A stretch of 64,000 nt of DNA, taken from contig CAWDNV010000013.1 of the NCBI GenBank assembly GCA_963803735.1, positions 186,001-250,000 on the forward strand, read 5' to 3'. The notes under the pieces were generated by a model. That model saw nothing but the letters and a program-made list of their open reading frames with translations, had not been told where the DNA came from and ran no database searches. Every line of letters starts with the position of its first letter. Positions within the stretch are counted from its first letter, which is position 1. Source of the stretch: Palsa-189 sp963803735. Its GTDB lineage: Bacteria; Acidobacteriota; Terriglobia; Acidiferrales; UBA7541. The translations under genes were made by a program, and so were the position numbers. Positions 28,401 to 37,160 of this stretch are shown piece by piece.

Positions 28401-29472
28401 GTCCGGGGAAATCGAGATGAACCTGCCCATCGATCGCGCCGCCAAGCGCTTGGGCCGAGAAATCGGGAACTTCAAGGGCGACGCGGTCCGCTCGGTAGCT
28501 GCCGCGGGAGCTAATTCCAGAGCTGTGGAACCAGTCGTAAGGCATATCGATATCCGCAGCGGCGTATTTGCCAGTAACCGCTAATTTGCCATCCGCAAAA
28601 TGCCCATCGCCGGAGAAATCCACGTGACCATGCGGGCTGTTGGGCTTGCGCAAAATGGTCCGAAGATCCTCGAAATCAAAGTGGCCGCGATAGCGAAATG
28701 CCCAATTCGCCTGGACAACGTTGGTATTCGAGATTTGTGCATCAATATTCGTATGCGGAGATTGCCAAAGCAGCTGGGTGATCGAAAAGGCGTTTGGCTC
28801 AAGAGCGAAGCGCACGGACAGATCGGAATTAAATGGAAGATAACGGCGCGCGACGAGCTCCATTTGTTGCCAGCGGAATTGGCCCAAGTACATGGGCTTC
28901 GCATCGAGCTGGGCATAATCAACCAAAAACTCAAAACGCCCGCCCTCGGCTACCAGCGGGACGCGGACATCGTTAAATAGCAGCTCGCCGTCTTCCAGCC
29001 GCAGGCGGCGCACCACGACGTCAAAAATGCGCTGACGCAGGGGCTTTGCCTGCGGGGCTCGGGGCGCCATAGGGATGTTGAAAGATCCGTCGCGCTCCAC
29101 GCGAACGTGCAAAACGGGGTGGCTTAATTCAACATCACCGACCGAGAACTTGCGTCCCCATACGGAGTCGATGCGCAAGCCAACGACCAGCCGGTCAGCA
29201 TGGAAGAATGGCGGCGTGCCTGCGGGTTCGTGACCGCGAATAGTCAATTCGCTGAGCGTGACCCGCAGCCGCCAGGGGTTAAAGTGAAACGCGCCCAGTT
29301 CAGCGTTGCCGGAGGTCAATTTCTGCATTTGCTCGACTATAGTTTGGCGAATGTCGTTATCCAGGGCACCGCTCGAAAGAATCAGCAGTAAGGTTACGGG
29401 CAGAGCCAGAATCAGCAGGGCCAGACCGAAGACCCAGCGCTTCCATTTCCGTCTGGCTCTCGGTTCGTTCAC
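25480..29472 (-). CDS. tamB: TamB-family translocation and assembly protein
   Basis: A 1330-residue protein with one N-terminal membrane anchor (about 12-32) and a long repetitive beta-helical body of the AsmA/TamB type. The C-terminal 300 residues hold the conserved TamB domain (GNGPAMYDLTVRTEQVRVRY onward) ending FGIDVVRRQRFK. TamB spans the periplasm from the inner membrane to the Omp85 partner and helps in lipid transport or outer-membrane assembly. It overlaps the chaperone gene upstream by four bases and is followed by pcm. Confidence 0.92.
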   Translation of the reverse strand: MNEPRARRKWKRWVFGLALLILALPVTLLLILSSGALDNDIRQTIVEQMQKLTSGNAELGAFHFNPWRLRVTLSELTIRGHEPAGTPPFFHADRLVVGLRIDSVWGRKFSVGDVELSHPVLHVRVERDGSFNIPMAPRAPQAKPLRQRIFDVVVRRLRLEDGELLFNDVRVPLVAEGGRFEFLVDYAQLDAKPMYLGQFRWQQMELVARRYLPFNSDLSVRFALEPNAFSITQLLWQSPHTNIDAQISNTNVVQANWAFRYRGHFDFEDLRTILRKPNSPHGHVDFSGDGHFADGKLAVTGKYAAADIDMPYDWFHSSGISSRGSYRADRVALEVPDFSAQALGGAIDGQVHLDFPGLHFRVNAHAHDMDLATLLAAVDNNSLPIVPLHWGGVAEVQAVTTWTADFKNLDSRGISLWVPRRQLPAGQIPVTASLDYHYSMAGRQVFLGASHIDTPSSNVQFSGTLAARDSKLDATFDSQDLMPWDDFINRIRGKDAEPKVVAGRAHWQGHITGPLVGPTFTGHVMGTNARYDKLYWDEIDGDMSYSPQEFSFTRANVRRDRSSAQLELSLMLENWSFRPENSWQLDATLVRTDMDGLQALLGYSYPAHGLLSGTFHGRGTHADPELTGLFDIVDPQAWGWRFDRARGELALRHGEVRVANAELRLVPPLATNANPPPPGLLTGNFTYHTTDGQAVFDLTGAGLPLEGVTRIQTPRLPLGGNISFHLSGQGPLFAPRLDGSLRLVDLKLRNEVIGSFDAKVQSDGSKLGLQIDSAIPTGELHGNLDVSLAGVYPLSGQVTVSQIDLDPLIVSALHLSGLTGHSQIVGRFGISGALLQPDTIAVDANLSQVSLDYEYIKLLNQGPVELLYGNHEVQVRQANLRGVDTDFRVTGFARFAGDRALDMRVAGAANLRLFSGFVPNLDVRGPADVDATIAGTLSSPRITGRVRVHDTSLRYGDFPAGLSQLTGDFIFDTSRVTFNNVTSETGGGRLLLSGSLTYGNGPAMYDLTVRTEQVRVRYPVGMSWLAGGELHLVGTPQAATLSGRVTVDRLLMSPGFDITSLIASSTETTNGPRATTSPFLRNLQFDVQAEAAPGAVLEWSSGRFQTEANVRVRGTYDHPILLGSVHLLAGQMTMRGNDYHLTRGDINFVNPFRVDPVLNVEVATTIQQYEVTVDFNGPASHLTMSYRSDPPLPSSDIITLLALGQPGQESSLRGGAAAVQTPQLGATTLLSEAISSQLGGRVQRLFGVRHFSVDPDYIAATSATQNPGARVTVAEQFSRNLVITYSTDVTSTQQQVIQIEYTLRPDVSVVALRDENGTFGIDVVRRQRFK

Positions 29473-30143
29473 GGCTTACCTGATGCGCCGACGGATGCAT
29501 CCATCGGCTCGAGCTCAATCTTCAGGCGTGGCTTGGTTTCGTCGAACCAAGCCGCGGTGCGTTCGTTGACACCCTGCTCAACCAAGACTTCCTGAATTTG
29601 CTCCGTAACATCGGTTAACGGAGGCGGTTGCTGGCCCTTTGCCTTTAATTCAGGCACCAAGTGATCGCGGTAATAGTCTGCGATGGCAGCGTCAGTCACT
29701 TGAATCGAGGAGCGGAATTTGTAATCGAGGTAACGCGCGAGGTAAATCTGGCGTGTCACGATACGGCGCACGGCTGCCACAGTGAGTCCTATCGCCTCCA
29801 GGCGCTGCTGATACACAGCGGGGCTAGAGAAGCTGCTCTCGACCCGGCTGAGTTCGCGATCCGCCTCAGTCTGGGCCGGCAAAGGAAAACCCGTGGTGGT
29901 GGCTTCATTGTTGACCACCCACTGCTCGATCAATTCCGAGCGGATTTCTTCGTTGCTTTGGGAATGGCCATCGAGAAGCTGCTGGTATGCAGCTAATTCA
30001 CGAAGCTCGCTCAGCGTAATGATGTCATCTTCAATGCGAACAACTATAGCGTCGACGATCTGCGGCTGCGGGGCGGACTGGGGCATAGCGATCGCCGGTA
30101 AGGCGAGCACGATTGCTAATCCGAAAATACACGCGGGGCGCAT
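29469..30143 (-). CDS. SurA-like periplasmic chaperone without a PPIase domain
   Basis: A 224-residue protein with a signal peptide (about 1-22, ending IAMPQS) and a SurA N-terminal-type domain: VDAIVVRIEDDIITLSEL, LIEQWVVNNEA and a C-terminal helix VEQGVNERTAAWFDETKPRLKI. No parvulin domain is present, so it would be a holdase only. It lies between the Omp85 gene (1-base overlap) and tamB (4-base overlap), which argues for a role in delivering substrates to that complex. Confidence 0.82.
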   Translation of the reverse strand: MRPACIFGLAIVLALPAIAMPQSAPQPQIVDAIVVRIEDDIITLSELRELAAYQQLLDGHSQSNEEIRSELIEQWVVNNEATTTGFPLPAQTEADRELSRVESSFSSPAVYQQRLEAIGLTVAAVRRIVTRQIYLARYLDYKFRSSIQVTDAAIADYYRDHLVPELKAKGQQPPPLTDVTEQIQEVLVEQGVNERTAAWFDETKPRLKIELEPMDASVGASGKP

Positions 30144-33100
30144 CAGAAAGTGGACCCCAGATTCACAAAAAATTGAAATGCGGGTAGCCGTGAAATCGTT
30201 ACCGGCCCGTTTGGCACCGCGCTGTTAACCGGATTGACGAAATGTGCGGGATTGAGCTGATAGGCGAGATCAATGCTCACAGGGCCGACCGGAGTGTGGT
30301 AGCGAATCTCGAATCCCAGCGTGTGGGAAAAATAATTCAGCTCATTCGTGCAGTTCGTCAGACAGGCTGTGGGCTGGGCCGGATTTAACATAGGCGGCGG
30401 GGGAGCCCAACGAAGGCTGATATGGGAAAAGTCGCTGAAAACATTTCCCGCGTCATAAAAAAAGCCGCCGCTGGCACGGCTACCGATCAGCGGAAGGCGC
30501 ATCGGGAATTGCAGTTGCTGATTGAATATGAGCATGCCGAGTCCGCCCACCGGGAAACCGGTCACCGGATCGCGGGGACCGGCCTGATTCAGGCCAAAGC
30601 CGCGCAGCGTGGTACCGCCGCCGGCAAAGAAGCGTTCCGGCAAGGGGATATCGGAAGAGTTGGTGGCAAGGAGGGGTTCCAGCGATCCGGTTGAGCCGGC
30701 AAAGGGCTCCTCGATACCAATGCGTGTCGAGCGCGCAAATACCAGGCGCGAGCCCAGATGTGTGTAAGTGGAGTTCTGATAAGTGGCACGGACGAAAGAG
30801 GCAACGGAGCCAATGGCCTTGCTCGCAACGTCGATGTCAAAAGTATTGAAACTTCCGCGGGCGGGGTCGGCGGCATTGTCGCGGCGGTCGCGCACCCAGG
30901 TGAAGCTGAAGAATGACACCTGCGTCGGCTGATTGAACAAGGGGATCTCTTCCGGCGCGACCTGCAAATCGGTGGCTTGAACGCGGCGATAGACATAGCG
31001 ATAAAGCAGGGTCGTAATGAGGGAACGGTGATCAGTCAACTGAGCTGAACCTTCTTCGCGTGTCGACGTGAAGGTCTGGACATCGCGCGCTTTCACATAA
31101 GTGCCCGTAAGCTGAAAACTGAGCGTAGGAAGAAGGAAATGATTCGAGGAGCTATAGGTGAGCAGCGCTCGACCTTGCAAGGTGCTTGCTCGGGCTTTGA
31201 AGGAGAGCGAGTCAGCGCGCCCGGTCAGGTCAAGCTTGGTAAATTCGACAGTGCCACGCGGACTGAAATTCAGCGGCTCGGCAACGGGGCCGTTGCTGGC
31301 AGTACCGAGCCGTTGAGCTTCGAAGCCTAAGCCGTAGCCGATGGTATATCGGCGAGCCTCATCCACGAGTACATCAATGGTTTTCGATGTCTCACTACCT
31401 TGAGGGTTCTGCGGGGCGATGGCCACACGGCTGAATATTCCCAAATTGTAGAGGCGACGTTGCGTTTCCACGATAGCGCTTTCACTTAGAGGACCACCCG
31501 GGCGCAGTTGGATCTCGCGAACGATGACGCTGCTATGCGCATGTTCGTATCCGCCAACGAGTACCTGAGCCACACGAATTTGTTGCCCCTCTTCAATTTG
31601 ATACGTGAGATTCACCCGTGGTCCCTCTCCAGGCTGGACGGGCAGATTATCGACGGTGGCATGAAATTGGGCATTTGGAAAACCCTGGTCGAAGTAGAGG
31701 GCCAGCACGTTGTCACGATCGCTGGCGACGTTGAGATCGGAGAAAGGCTGGCCAGCCGTTGAACCGATCACCCGCGAAAGCTCGTCATTGCTCAGCGCGT
31801 GATTGCCTTGAAGCGTCAGATTGGCGATACGCGTCTGCAAGCCTTCCTGGATACGACACGTGACGAAAAGATCGCCGGAGTGACCTTTGTAATTGTTCAT
31901 CAAATCGGTGTTCACCTTAACATCGCGAAAACCGTTCGACTGATAAAGCTCGGTAAGCGAGGCGACGTCATTCGTCAGCTGTCCGGAACTGAAGCGCCCG
32001 GGAGAAGCAAAAGCGGCCGGCTGAATGCGGATACGGCTTCGAAGCAAATCGTCAGGAAAGTAGTGATTCCCAGAAAACGCTACGCCCACTAAACGCTGGT
32101 GCGAACCCAATTCCACACGATACGTGATCACTTCCGTGCTAACTTGCTGGCCTTCGGCAGGGTCCTCTGAGGTGGCATAATCGACTTCTGCGTCGAAATA
32201 CCCCTGCCGTTGGAGATAGTCCCGCAAATTACGGCGTCCCTCCTGCAGCAGATCCTCGTCGACCGCGCCTTCTTCATAAATGGGGAGCAACGAGCGCAGC
32301 GTGCTATCGGAAATTTTCGCGCCAAGCACTTGTACACGGACTTGGAGTTGCGCCAAAACCGATGCCTGAAGCGCGACCCGATTCGTATAGGGCTCATACA
32401 CGCCGCGTACGACGGAAACGCGCGCGCCAAGGTAGCCGCGCGCTATCAGCCATTTGCGGCTGTTTTCGACGCTGCGTTCCAGCACTTCTGACGTCACTTT
32501 CGTTTTGGGCTTGAGCTTCAGATGTTGCCGAATCTCCGCATCAGAGAAAGGCGATTGGTTAATCAGATTGATCATTCCGACCGAGGCCCGCATGCCCGGC
32601 ACAACATCGACAATAATGTCCATTTGCTGTGTCTGCGGATGCGGCACTAGATGGTAGGCGATCTTTGCCTGATACAAGCCCTCGTCTTCGAGGGTATTTT
32701 TTAAGCGGTCCAACGCAGCAGGCATGTCGGATTCACGGAAAGGCTCACCTAGGCCCAAACGCATGGAGGAGACCGCCACGGAATCGCTGGGTGGCTCGTG
32801 CAATCCGTTAACTCTGACGACGCTGATGAAGTAATTTCGCCGGACTACAAAGTCCACCCGCAAACCCCCAGCCTCGTTAGTGACCTGGGCCTGGATGTCG
32901 GCATATCGTCCGGTGCGGTAAAGCTGGCGCAGGCTTTCGCGTTCGGCTTCGAGCGCAAAAGGCTGGTTTGGTCGAAGTGGAAGACCACTAACGTTTTCGT
33001 CAAGAACTTCGCCGGACTGGTCTACGATTCGAATGGCGGTGACCTGACGGCCTTCGACCTGCGCTGACGTTGTTTGCGCCTGGGCCGTCGCAATGGCAGC

Positions 33101-33160
33101 CCAGTGAAGCCCAATAACGACCAGCAAAAAGAGAACCGCCCACGGACGATTCGGAGTCAT
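30143..33160 (-). CDS. Omp85-family outer-membrane assembly protein (BamA/TamA-like)
   Basis: A 1005-residue precursor with a signal peptide (about 10-28). Several POTRA domains follow (roughly 35-600; repeated 'GxxxxxVxVxGN' segments such as FSGNHYFPDDLLRSRIRI and LQGNHALSNDELSRVI). A C-terminal barrel contains WVRDRRDNAADPARGSF, the lid motif TLRGFGLN, and a terminal Phe (NLGSTF). It may act as BamA or TamA; the operon with tamB favours TamA. The start follows MTPNRPWAVLFLL. Confidence 0.92.
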   Translation of the reverse strand: MTPNRPWAVLFLLVVIGLHWAAIATAQAQTTSAQVEGRQVTAIRIVDQSGEVLDENVSGLPLRPNQPFALEAERESLRQLYRTGRYADIQAQVTNEAGGLRVDFVVRRNYFISVVRVNGLHEPPSDSVAVSSMRLGLGEPFRESDMPAALDRLKNTLEDEGLYQAKIAYHLVPHPQTQQMDIIVDVVPGMRASVGMINLINQSPFSDAEIRQHLKLKPKTKVTSEVLERSVENSRKWLIARGYLGARVSVVRGVYEPYTNRVALQASVLAQLQVRVQVLGAKISDSTLRSLLPIYEEGAVDEDLLQEGRRNLRDYLQRQGYFDAEVDYATSEDPAEGQQVSTEVITYRVELGSHQRLVGVAFSGNHYFPDDLLRSRIRIQPAAFASPGRFSSGQLTNDVASLTELYQSNGFRDVKVNTDLMNNYKGHSGDLFVTCRIQEGLQTRIANLTLQGNHALSNDELSRVIGSTAGQPFSDLNVASDRDNVLALYFDQGFPNAQFHATVDNLPVQPGEGPRVNLTYQIEEGQQIRVAQVLVGGYEHAHSSVIVREIQLRPGGPLSESAIVETQRRLYNLGIFSRVAIAPQNPQGSETSKTIDVLVDEARRYTIGYGLGFEAQRLGTASNGPVAEPLNFSPRGTVEFTKLDLTGRADSLSFKARASTLQGRALLTYSSSNHFLLPTLSFQLTGTYVKARDVQTFTSTREEGSAQLTDHRSLITTLLYRYVYRRVQATDLQVAPEEIPLFNQPTQVSFFSFTWVRDRRDNAADPARGSFNTFDIDVASKAIGSVASFVRATYQNSTYTHLGSRLVFARSTRIGIEEPFAGSTGSLEPLLATNSSDIPLPERFFAGGGTTLRGFGLNQAGPRDPVTGFPVGGLGMLIFNQQLQFPMRLPLIGSRASGGFFYDAGNVFSDFSHISLRWAPPPPMLNPAQPTACLTNCTNELNYFSHTLGFEIRYHTPVGPVSIDLAYQLNPAHFVNPVNSAVPNGPVTISRLPAFQFFVNLGSTF

Positions 33161-33317
33161 TCGCCACTATAAAAGCAAAGGTTAGCACAAGCGCCTTGCC
33201 CGTCAGAAACTTCCGTCCAATAACGTGCTTAGAGGCGGCCGCGAAAGATAGGCGCTATTATGATGACGTAAGTGCCCCGGAACCAGGTTGCCAAGAGGAA
33301 CGCATAAAACCGGCAAA

Positions 33318-34364
33318 ATGGACGCCCGACTTCGCGAACGCTACTCCCGGCAAATCCTGTTCGAGCCCATCGGCCAGGAAGGACAAGAGCGCCTGCGTCA
33401 TGCTTCAGCAGCCATTGTTGGCTGCGGGGCATTAGGCTCGGCCCTTGCAAGTCTACTCGTCCGAGCGGGCATCGGCCGGCTTCGAATCATCGATCGCGAT
33501 TTCGTGGAGCCCTCTAACCTGCAACGGCAAACGCTTTTTGAAGAGGCCGACGCGCAGGAGTTGCTGCCCAAGGCAGTGGCTGCCGAGCGCCGGCTGCGCG
33601 CGATTAATTCGGATGTGGAAGTGCAGGGCGTGGTTGGGGATCTCACTCCGGACAATGCGGAAGAGCTGCTGCGCGATTCGGCGGTGCTGCTGGACGGCAC
33701 CGACAATTTCGAAACGCGTTTGTTGATCAACGACTTTGCGGTGAAGAACTCCGTCCCTTGGATTTATGCAGCCGTCGTCTCAAGTCACGGTTTGACGATG
33801 CCGATCCATCCCGGGGAGAGTGCTTGCCTGGCGTGCCTGATTGAAGATGGTGAGGCGAATGAAGACGGCGCTACCAGGCGCGCAAATGAGCCTACTTGCG
33901 ATACGGTGGGCGTACTTGGCCCCGCAGCAGGCGCGATCGCTTCGATGGAAGCTGCCTCCGCAATCAAGATGTTGGTCGGCAAGTGCGAAGCGCGGGAGGC
34001 TCGACTCATTGCTCTCGACATCTGGAGCGCGCGTTTTCAATCGCTGCTGGTACCGCGTCGCGAAGACTGCCGCGCCTGCGGCGAGCGGCGATTTTCTTAC
34101 CTGGAAGGAGAAGCACAGCCTCGGCTTACTATGTGCGGACGCGATTCCGTGCAAATTCACGAACGCCGACGCCGCCTGGATTTGACCGCGCTGGGACAGA
34201 ATCTGGGAGCCGCAGGCGGCCAAGTACGTCAGAACGCTTTTCTGCTGCGCTTGGAAGTGCCACCGTACGAATTAACCGTATTTGCGGACGGCCGCGCGAT
34301 TATAAAAGGTACGCGCGACGCGTCCGTAGCACGTTCCATATACGCGCGTTACGTAGGGGCGTGA
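33318..34364 (+). CDS. ThiF/MoeB-family adenylyltransferase
   Basis: An E1-like enzyme of about 348 residues that would activate the C-terminus of a ubiquitin-like sulfur carrier. The Rossmann motif GCGALGSALASLLVRAG, the Asp of IDRDFVEPSNLQRQ, DGTDNFETRLLIND and the zinc cysteines (CLAC and CRAC) are visible. The C-terminal PPYELTVFADGRAIIKGTRD resembles thiazole-biosynthesis ThiF. The ATG at 33318 starts MDARLRERYSRQILF; a TTG at 33288 is less likely. No carrier protein or thiamine/molybdopterin gene is nearby. Confidence 0.87.
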   Translation: MDARLRERYSRQILFEPIGQEGQERLRHASAAIVGCGALGSALASLLVRAGIGRLRIIDRDFVEPSNLQRQTLFEEADAQELLPKAVAAERRLRAINSDVEVQGVVGDLTPDNAEELLRDSAVLLDGTDNFETRLLINDFAVKNSVPWIYAAVVSSHGLTMPIHPGESACLACLIEDGEANEDGATRRANEPTCDTVGVLGPAAGAIASMEAASAIKMLVGKCEAREARLIALDIWSARFQSLLVPRREDCRACGERRFSYLEGEAQPRLTMCGRDSVQIHERRRRLDLTALGQNLGAAGGQVRQNAFLLRLEVPPYELTVFADGRAIIKGTRDASVARSIYARYVGA

Positions 34365-34400
34365 GCAGCACCTGGCGGAAAATTGATGTTTAGCAAGAAT

Positions 34401-34742
34401 TCAGCGGCTTTCGGTGCGGCCAATGGGATGCCGGAGGGCGGCGCGATCGAGATTTTCGCGCAGGTTCATGAGAGTAAGAAAAGTATTGAGGATGCGCGCT
34501 TTCAATTCGTCCGGAAGGTGCAGCCCGCTGGTTGCGGTGCGAGCCAATAGTTCGCCTCGCCCTCCGATGTACGTGATGATTTCCACCTGGCGTTCGCGAG
34601 TCGTGCGGCCAACGGCTGTCTCACGACGCATCTCCGCACAGCGTCGCTCAATTTCCATTGTAAAGTGCAAAATGCATAGTTTTTCGCTTTCCAGGGCCGC
34701 GGGCACCGACATTTTGCAACCTGGTGCGCTGCAGGAGCTCAT
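34401..34742 (-). CDS. Small conserved cysteine-containing hypothetical protein
   Basis: A 113-residue protein. The N-terminus has a Cys/His cluster (SSCSAPGCKM and KLCILHF) that could bind a metal. A helical region follows (MEIERRCAEMRRETAVG) and a C-terminal helix pair. The ATG at 34742 is preferred over 34787, which adds 15 residues before the conserved start. I recognise only a family of hypothetical proteins common in acidobacteria. It is convergent with the ThiF-like gene. Confidence 0.62.
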   Translation of the reverse strand: MSSCSAPGCKMSVPAALESEKLCILHFTMEIERRCAEMRRETAVGRTTRERQVEIITYIGGRGELLARTATSGLHLPDELKARILNTFLTLMNLRENLDRAALRHPIGRTESR

Positions 34743-35003
34743 CGCGTAAAAACCTCGAAAACCGATTTTTGCATCCCATCTATCCAAAAGCCAGTGGCAC
34801 GTTTTTGTTCACAGCGAATCCGCCATTGCCGTTTGCGTCTTCTGACACACCACCAGGACTGCTCCTAATACCAGACTCAGGCTGATGCGACGGCCATAAG
34901 GTATGCTAGACTAACCAAGCAAGAGTAGGTTCGGCCGTTTCTAACGTCATTTCCCGAAGGCCGTAAGCGCGGTAAGTTCGCTAAACTCAAGGCGAGGCAC
35001 GAT

Positions 35004-35759
35004 ATGTCTGGGCATTCCAAGTGGGCAACAATCAAGCACAAGAAGGCCGCTACTGACGCCAAGCGTGGGCGCATCTTTACCAAGGTGATTCGCGAAATCA
35101 CTATTGCCGCACGCGTCGGCGGCGGGGATCCCGACTCCAATCCGAGGTTGCGCACGGCGATTTTAGCGGGTAAGAACGAGAACATGCCCAACGAAAACAT
35201 CGAGCGAGCGATTCAACGCGGCACGGGCCAGCTCGAAGGGGAACAGTACGAAGAGGTAAATTTCGAGGGTTACGGTCCGGGCGGAGTGGGAATGATCTTG
35301 CAGGTGGTCACCACCAACCGGAACCGCGTAGTCAGCGAGATTCGGCACATGATGAGCCGGCACGGCGGGAATTTGGCCGAGACCGGCGCCGTCGGCTGGA
35401 TGTTCAGCCGCAAAGGCCAGATCGTAGTTTCGAAGGAACAGGCGGGCGAGGACAAGATGCTGTCGATCGTTCTCGACGCCGGGGCGGAGGATCTGCGGGA
35501 CGACGGCTCCGCGTGGGAAGTAGTCACGCCTCCCGACACATTCGAGGCTGTACGCGAGGCTCTGACGAAAGCGGGCGTTAAGTTCGAATCAGCGGAAATC
35601 GCGTGGGTTCCGCAGAATTACATTAAGCTTACCGGTTCGGCGGCGCAGCAAATGCTCAAGCTCGTGGAAGCGCTCGAAGAACACGACGACATACAACACG
35701 TTTTCGCGAACTTCGACATTGACGAAAAAGAGATGGCCGTAATGGCCGGCGAGCCGTGA
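35004..35759 (+). CDS. yebC: YebC/PmpR-family regulator or translation factor
   Basis: A 251-residue YebC/TACO1 protein, a conserved ribosome-associated or DNA-binding factor depending on the organism. The hallmark opening MSGHSKWATIKHKKAATDAK and GPGGVGMILQVVTTNRNR, DKMLSIVLDAGAEDL and VPQNYIKL are all present. GAGGC-type ribosome site upstream. ruvC follows in the same orientation, a common arrangement. Confidence 0.96.
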   Translation: MSGHSKWATIKHKKAATDAKRGRIFTKVIREITIAARVGGGDPDSNPRLRTAILAGKNENMPNENIERAIQRGTGQLEGEQYEEVNFEGYGPGGVGMILQVVTTNRNRVVSEIRHMMSRHGGNLAETGAVGWMFSRKGQIVVSKEQAGEDKMLSIVLDAGAEDLRDDGSAWEVVTPPDTFEAVREALTKAGVKFESAEIAWVPQNYIKLTGSAAQQMLKLVEALEEHDDIQHVFANFDIDEKEMAVMAGEP

Positions 35760-35851
35760 ACTCCACGTATTGAGCTTTACCTCTCAGCGATAGAAAATTC
35801 TAGCCAGACTTCCCCTGCTACCATAAACTCTGTGGCTGCTCCTCCATTCGC

Positions 35852-36442
35852 GTGACTGCCGAGCCATATTGCGTATTGGGAATCGACCCGGCCGCTGCTG
35901 GTGCGACAGGCTTTGGCGTCGTTGAACGCGAGGGCAATCGCTGCCGAATGCTTCGTTTGGGCGCGGTGCGGCCTGCAAGTCGGCTCTCTGTTGCGGCGAA
36001 TACTCATTTGTGCCGTATCCATCGTGAGATCACCGAATTAATTCAGGAATTTCATCCGCGGGCCGTGGCGCTCGAATCGGTTTTCGCTGCACTCAATGTA
36101 AAGGCCGCCTTGCGGCTTGCGGAGGTTCGTGGCGTGGTTCTTCTGGCCGCAGCGCAGGCAGGCGTTCAGTCGTTCAGTTATTCTCCGCGGGAGGTCAAGG
36201 CAACGGTTGCGGGCTACGGCCATGCGGGAAAAGAACAGGTGCAGCAGATGGTCCGTGCGTTGCTGAGCATGACGGAAACGCCCGAACCGGCCGATGCGGC
36301 AGACGCATTGGCGTTGGCTCTTTGCCACATTCAAATTGCCGAAGCTAAAGAGCGCTTCGCACACTGTTACGGTGGCCCCGCCGCCTCGGCCATTCTGTTG
36401 AAGACGAAACGGCGGGCAGCTTCATATCCAAAGACAACCTGA
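35852..36442 (+). CDS. ruvC: Holliday junction resolvase RuvC
   Basis: RuvC cuts Holliday junctions. The 196-residue protein has catalytic acids in GIDPAAAGATGFG, ALESVF and the DAADALALALCH pair near the C-terminus. The GTG start at 35852 gives MTAEPYCVLGIDP. The C-terminal tail (KTKRRAASYPKTT) is basic. The ruvA and ruvB partners do not follow, although yebC-ruvC-ruvA-ruvB is a common order. A diverged second copy of its 3' end occurs at 43243. Confidence 0.95.
   Translation: MTAEPYCVLGIDPAAAGATGFGVVEREGNRCRMLRLGAVRPASRLSVAANTHLCRIHREITELIQEFHPRAVALESVFAALNVKAALRLAEVRGVVLLAAAQAGVQSFSYSPREVKATVAGYGHAGKEQVQQMVRALLSMTETPEPADAADALALALCHIQIAEAKERFAHCYGGPAASAILLKTKRRAASYPKTT
36287..36352 (+). 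repeat. Direct repeat A: 3' part of ruvC
   Basis: 66 bases inside ruvC match 43243-43308 with 5 mismatches (92%). Similarity declines but continues to both stop codons. See the ruvC-fragment entry. Confidence 0.85.
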
Positions 36443-36695
36443 CTTTGGCATTGGAATCGACTGCACGAGTTAATTGCGAGCTCCCTGGCTCTGCTCGCTT
36501 GGGAAACGATCCCATCTCCACCTGCGATCCGTTGGGTTACGAGAAAGTAGTGGAACTGAATCGTCAACTTACACTGCGTGTGCTCTCCGCAGCAGTCGCA
36601 TTGGGGCGCTTCAGGTACCAAGTCGACAGCCGGGAGACTCAAGCCAGAATGAGGGCTTCGTAAGCGAAAATGCAACTAAGCGCGGATCTCTTCTT
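36443..36695. other. Intergenic region with a possible gene fragment
   Basis: No convincing gene lies between the convergent ruvC and the DUF6152-like gene. In one plus frame, 36499-36546 encodes LGNDPISTCDPLGYEK, resembling the SNDPRNxCDPxGFPR motif of the exported family nearby; it may be a decayed fragment. Confidence 0.3.
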
Positions 36696-37085
36696 CTATT
36701 TCTTTTCTAGATAGGACATACCTAGGGTTTGTCCGTTCCCAAGCACAACTCCGACAACACGGCCGACCGGATTGCCACTCTTCACAGGCTCTACGGTGAC
36801 TGTGACTTCATCCCCAGGCTTGAACGTGTACTTGCTCCATCCCCGCTCAATCATATCGGGAGCGTTGTTGGTCTCCGCGACCCAATGGGCAACATTCCCC
36901 TTATCGTCTTTGACGTCGAACTTCAGCCAGCAATGCGGATTAGCCCAGACCCATTCGGTGACGGTTCCCTTTACAGTGACCCTCTTCCCTACGTCAAAAG
37001 CAGCATTGCCGTGATGTGCAAACATCGGAATGGAACCAATCAAAGAAGCAGCTAGCGCGAAAATCACTAGGAATTTAGCTTTCAC
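36696..37085 (-). CDS. Exported DUF6152-like protein, copy 1
   Basis: A 129-residue protein with a signal peptide ending PMFA, so the mature N-terminus would be His-His-Gly (H24, H25). The domain then has a conserved block around WANPHCWLKFDVKDDKGN (H51, C52) and ETNNAPDMIERGWS. The overall match to DUF6152 is an assignment from memory of the family. It is almost identical in order and sequence to copy 3 (48291). The preserved N-terminal His plus internal His suggests metal binding, an inference. It is downstream of the CDPxGFPR gene. Confidence 0.7.
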   Translation of the reverse strand: MKAKFLVIFALAASLIGSIPMFAHHGNAAFDVGKRVTVKGTVTEWVWANPHCWLKFDVKDDKGNVAHWVAETNNAPDMIERGWSKYTFKPGDEVTVTVEPVKSGNPVGRVVGVVLGNGQTLGMSYLEKK

Positions 37086-37160
37086 CGTATCCTCCGTCGG
37101 GTTGAGAGCACCTTAACAGGATGGCGTAAATGCAATTCTAAACGTCCACTTTACAGCTCA

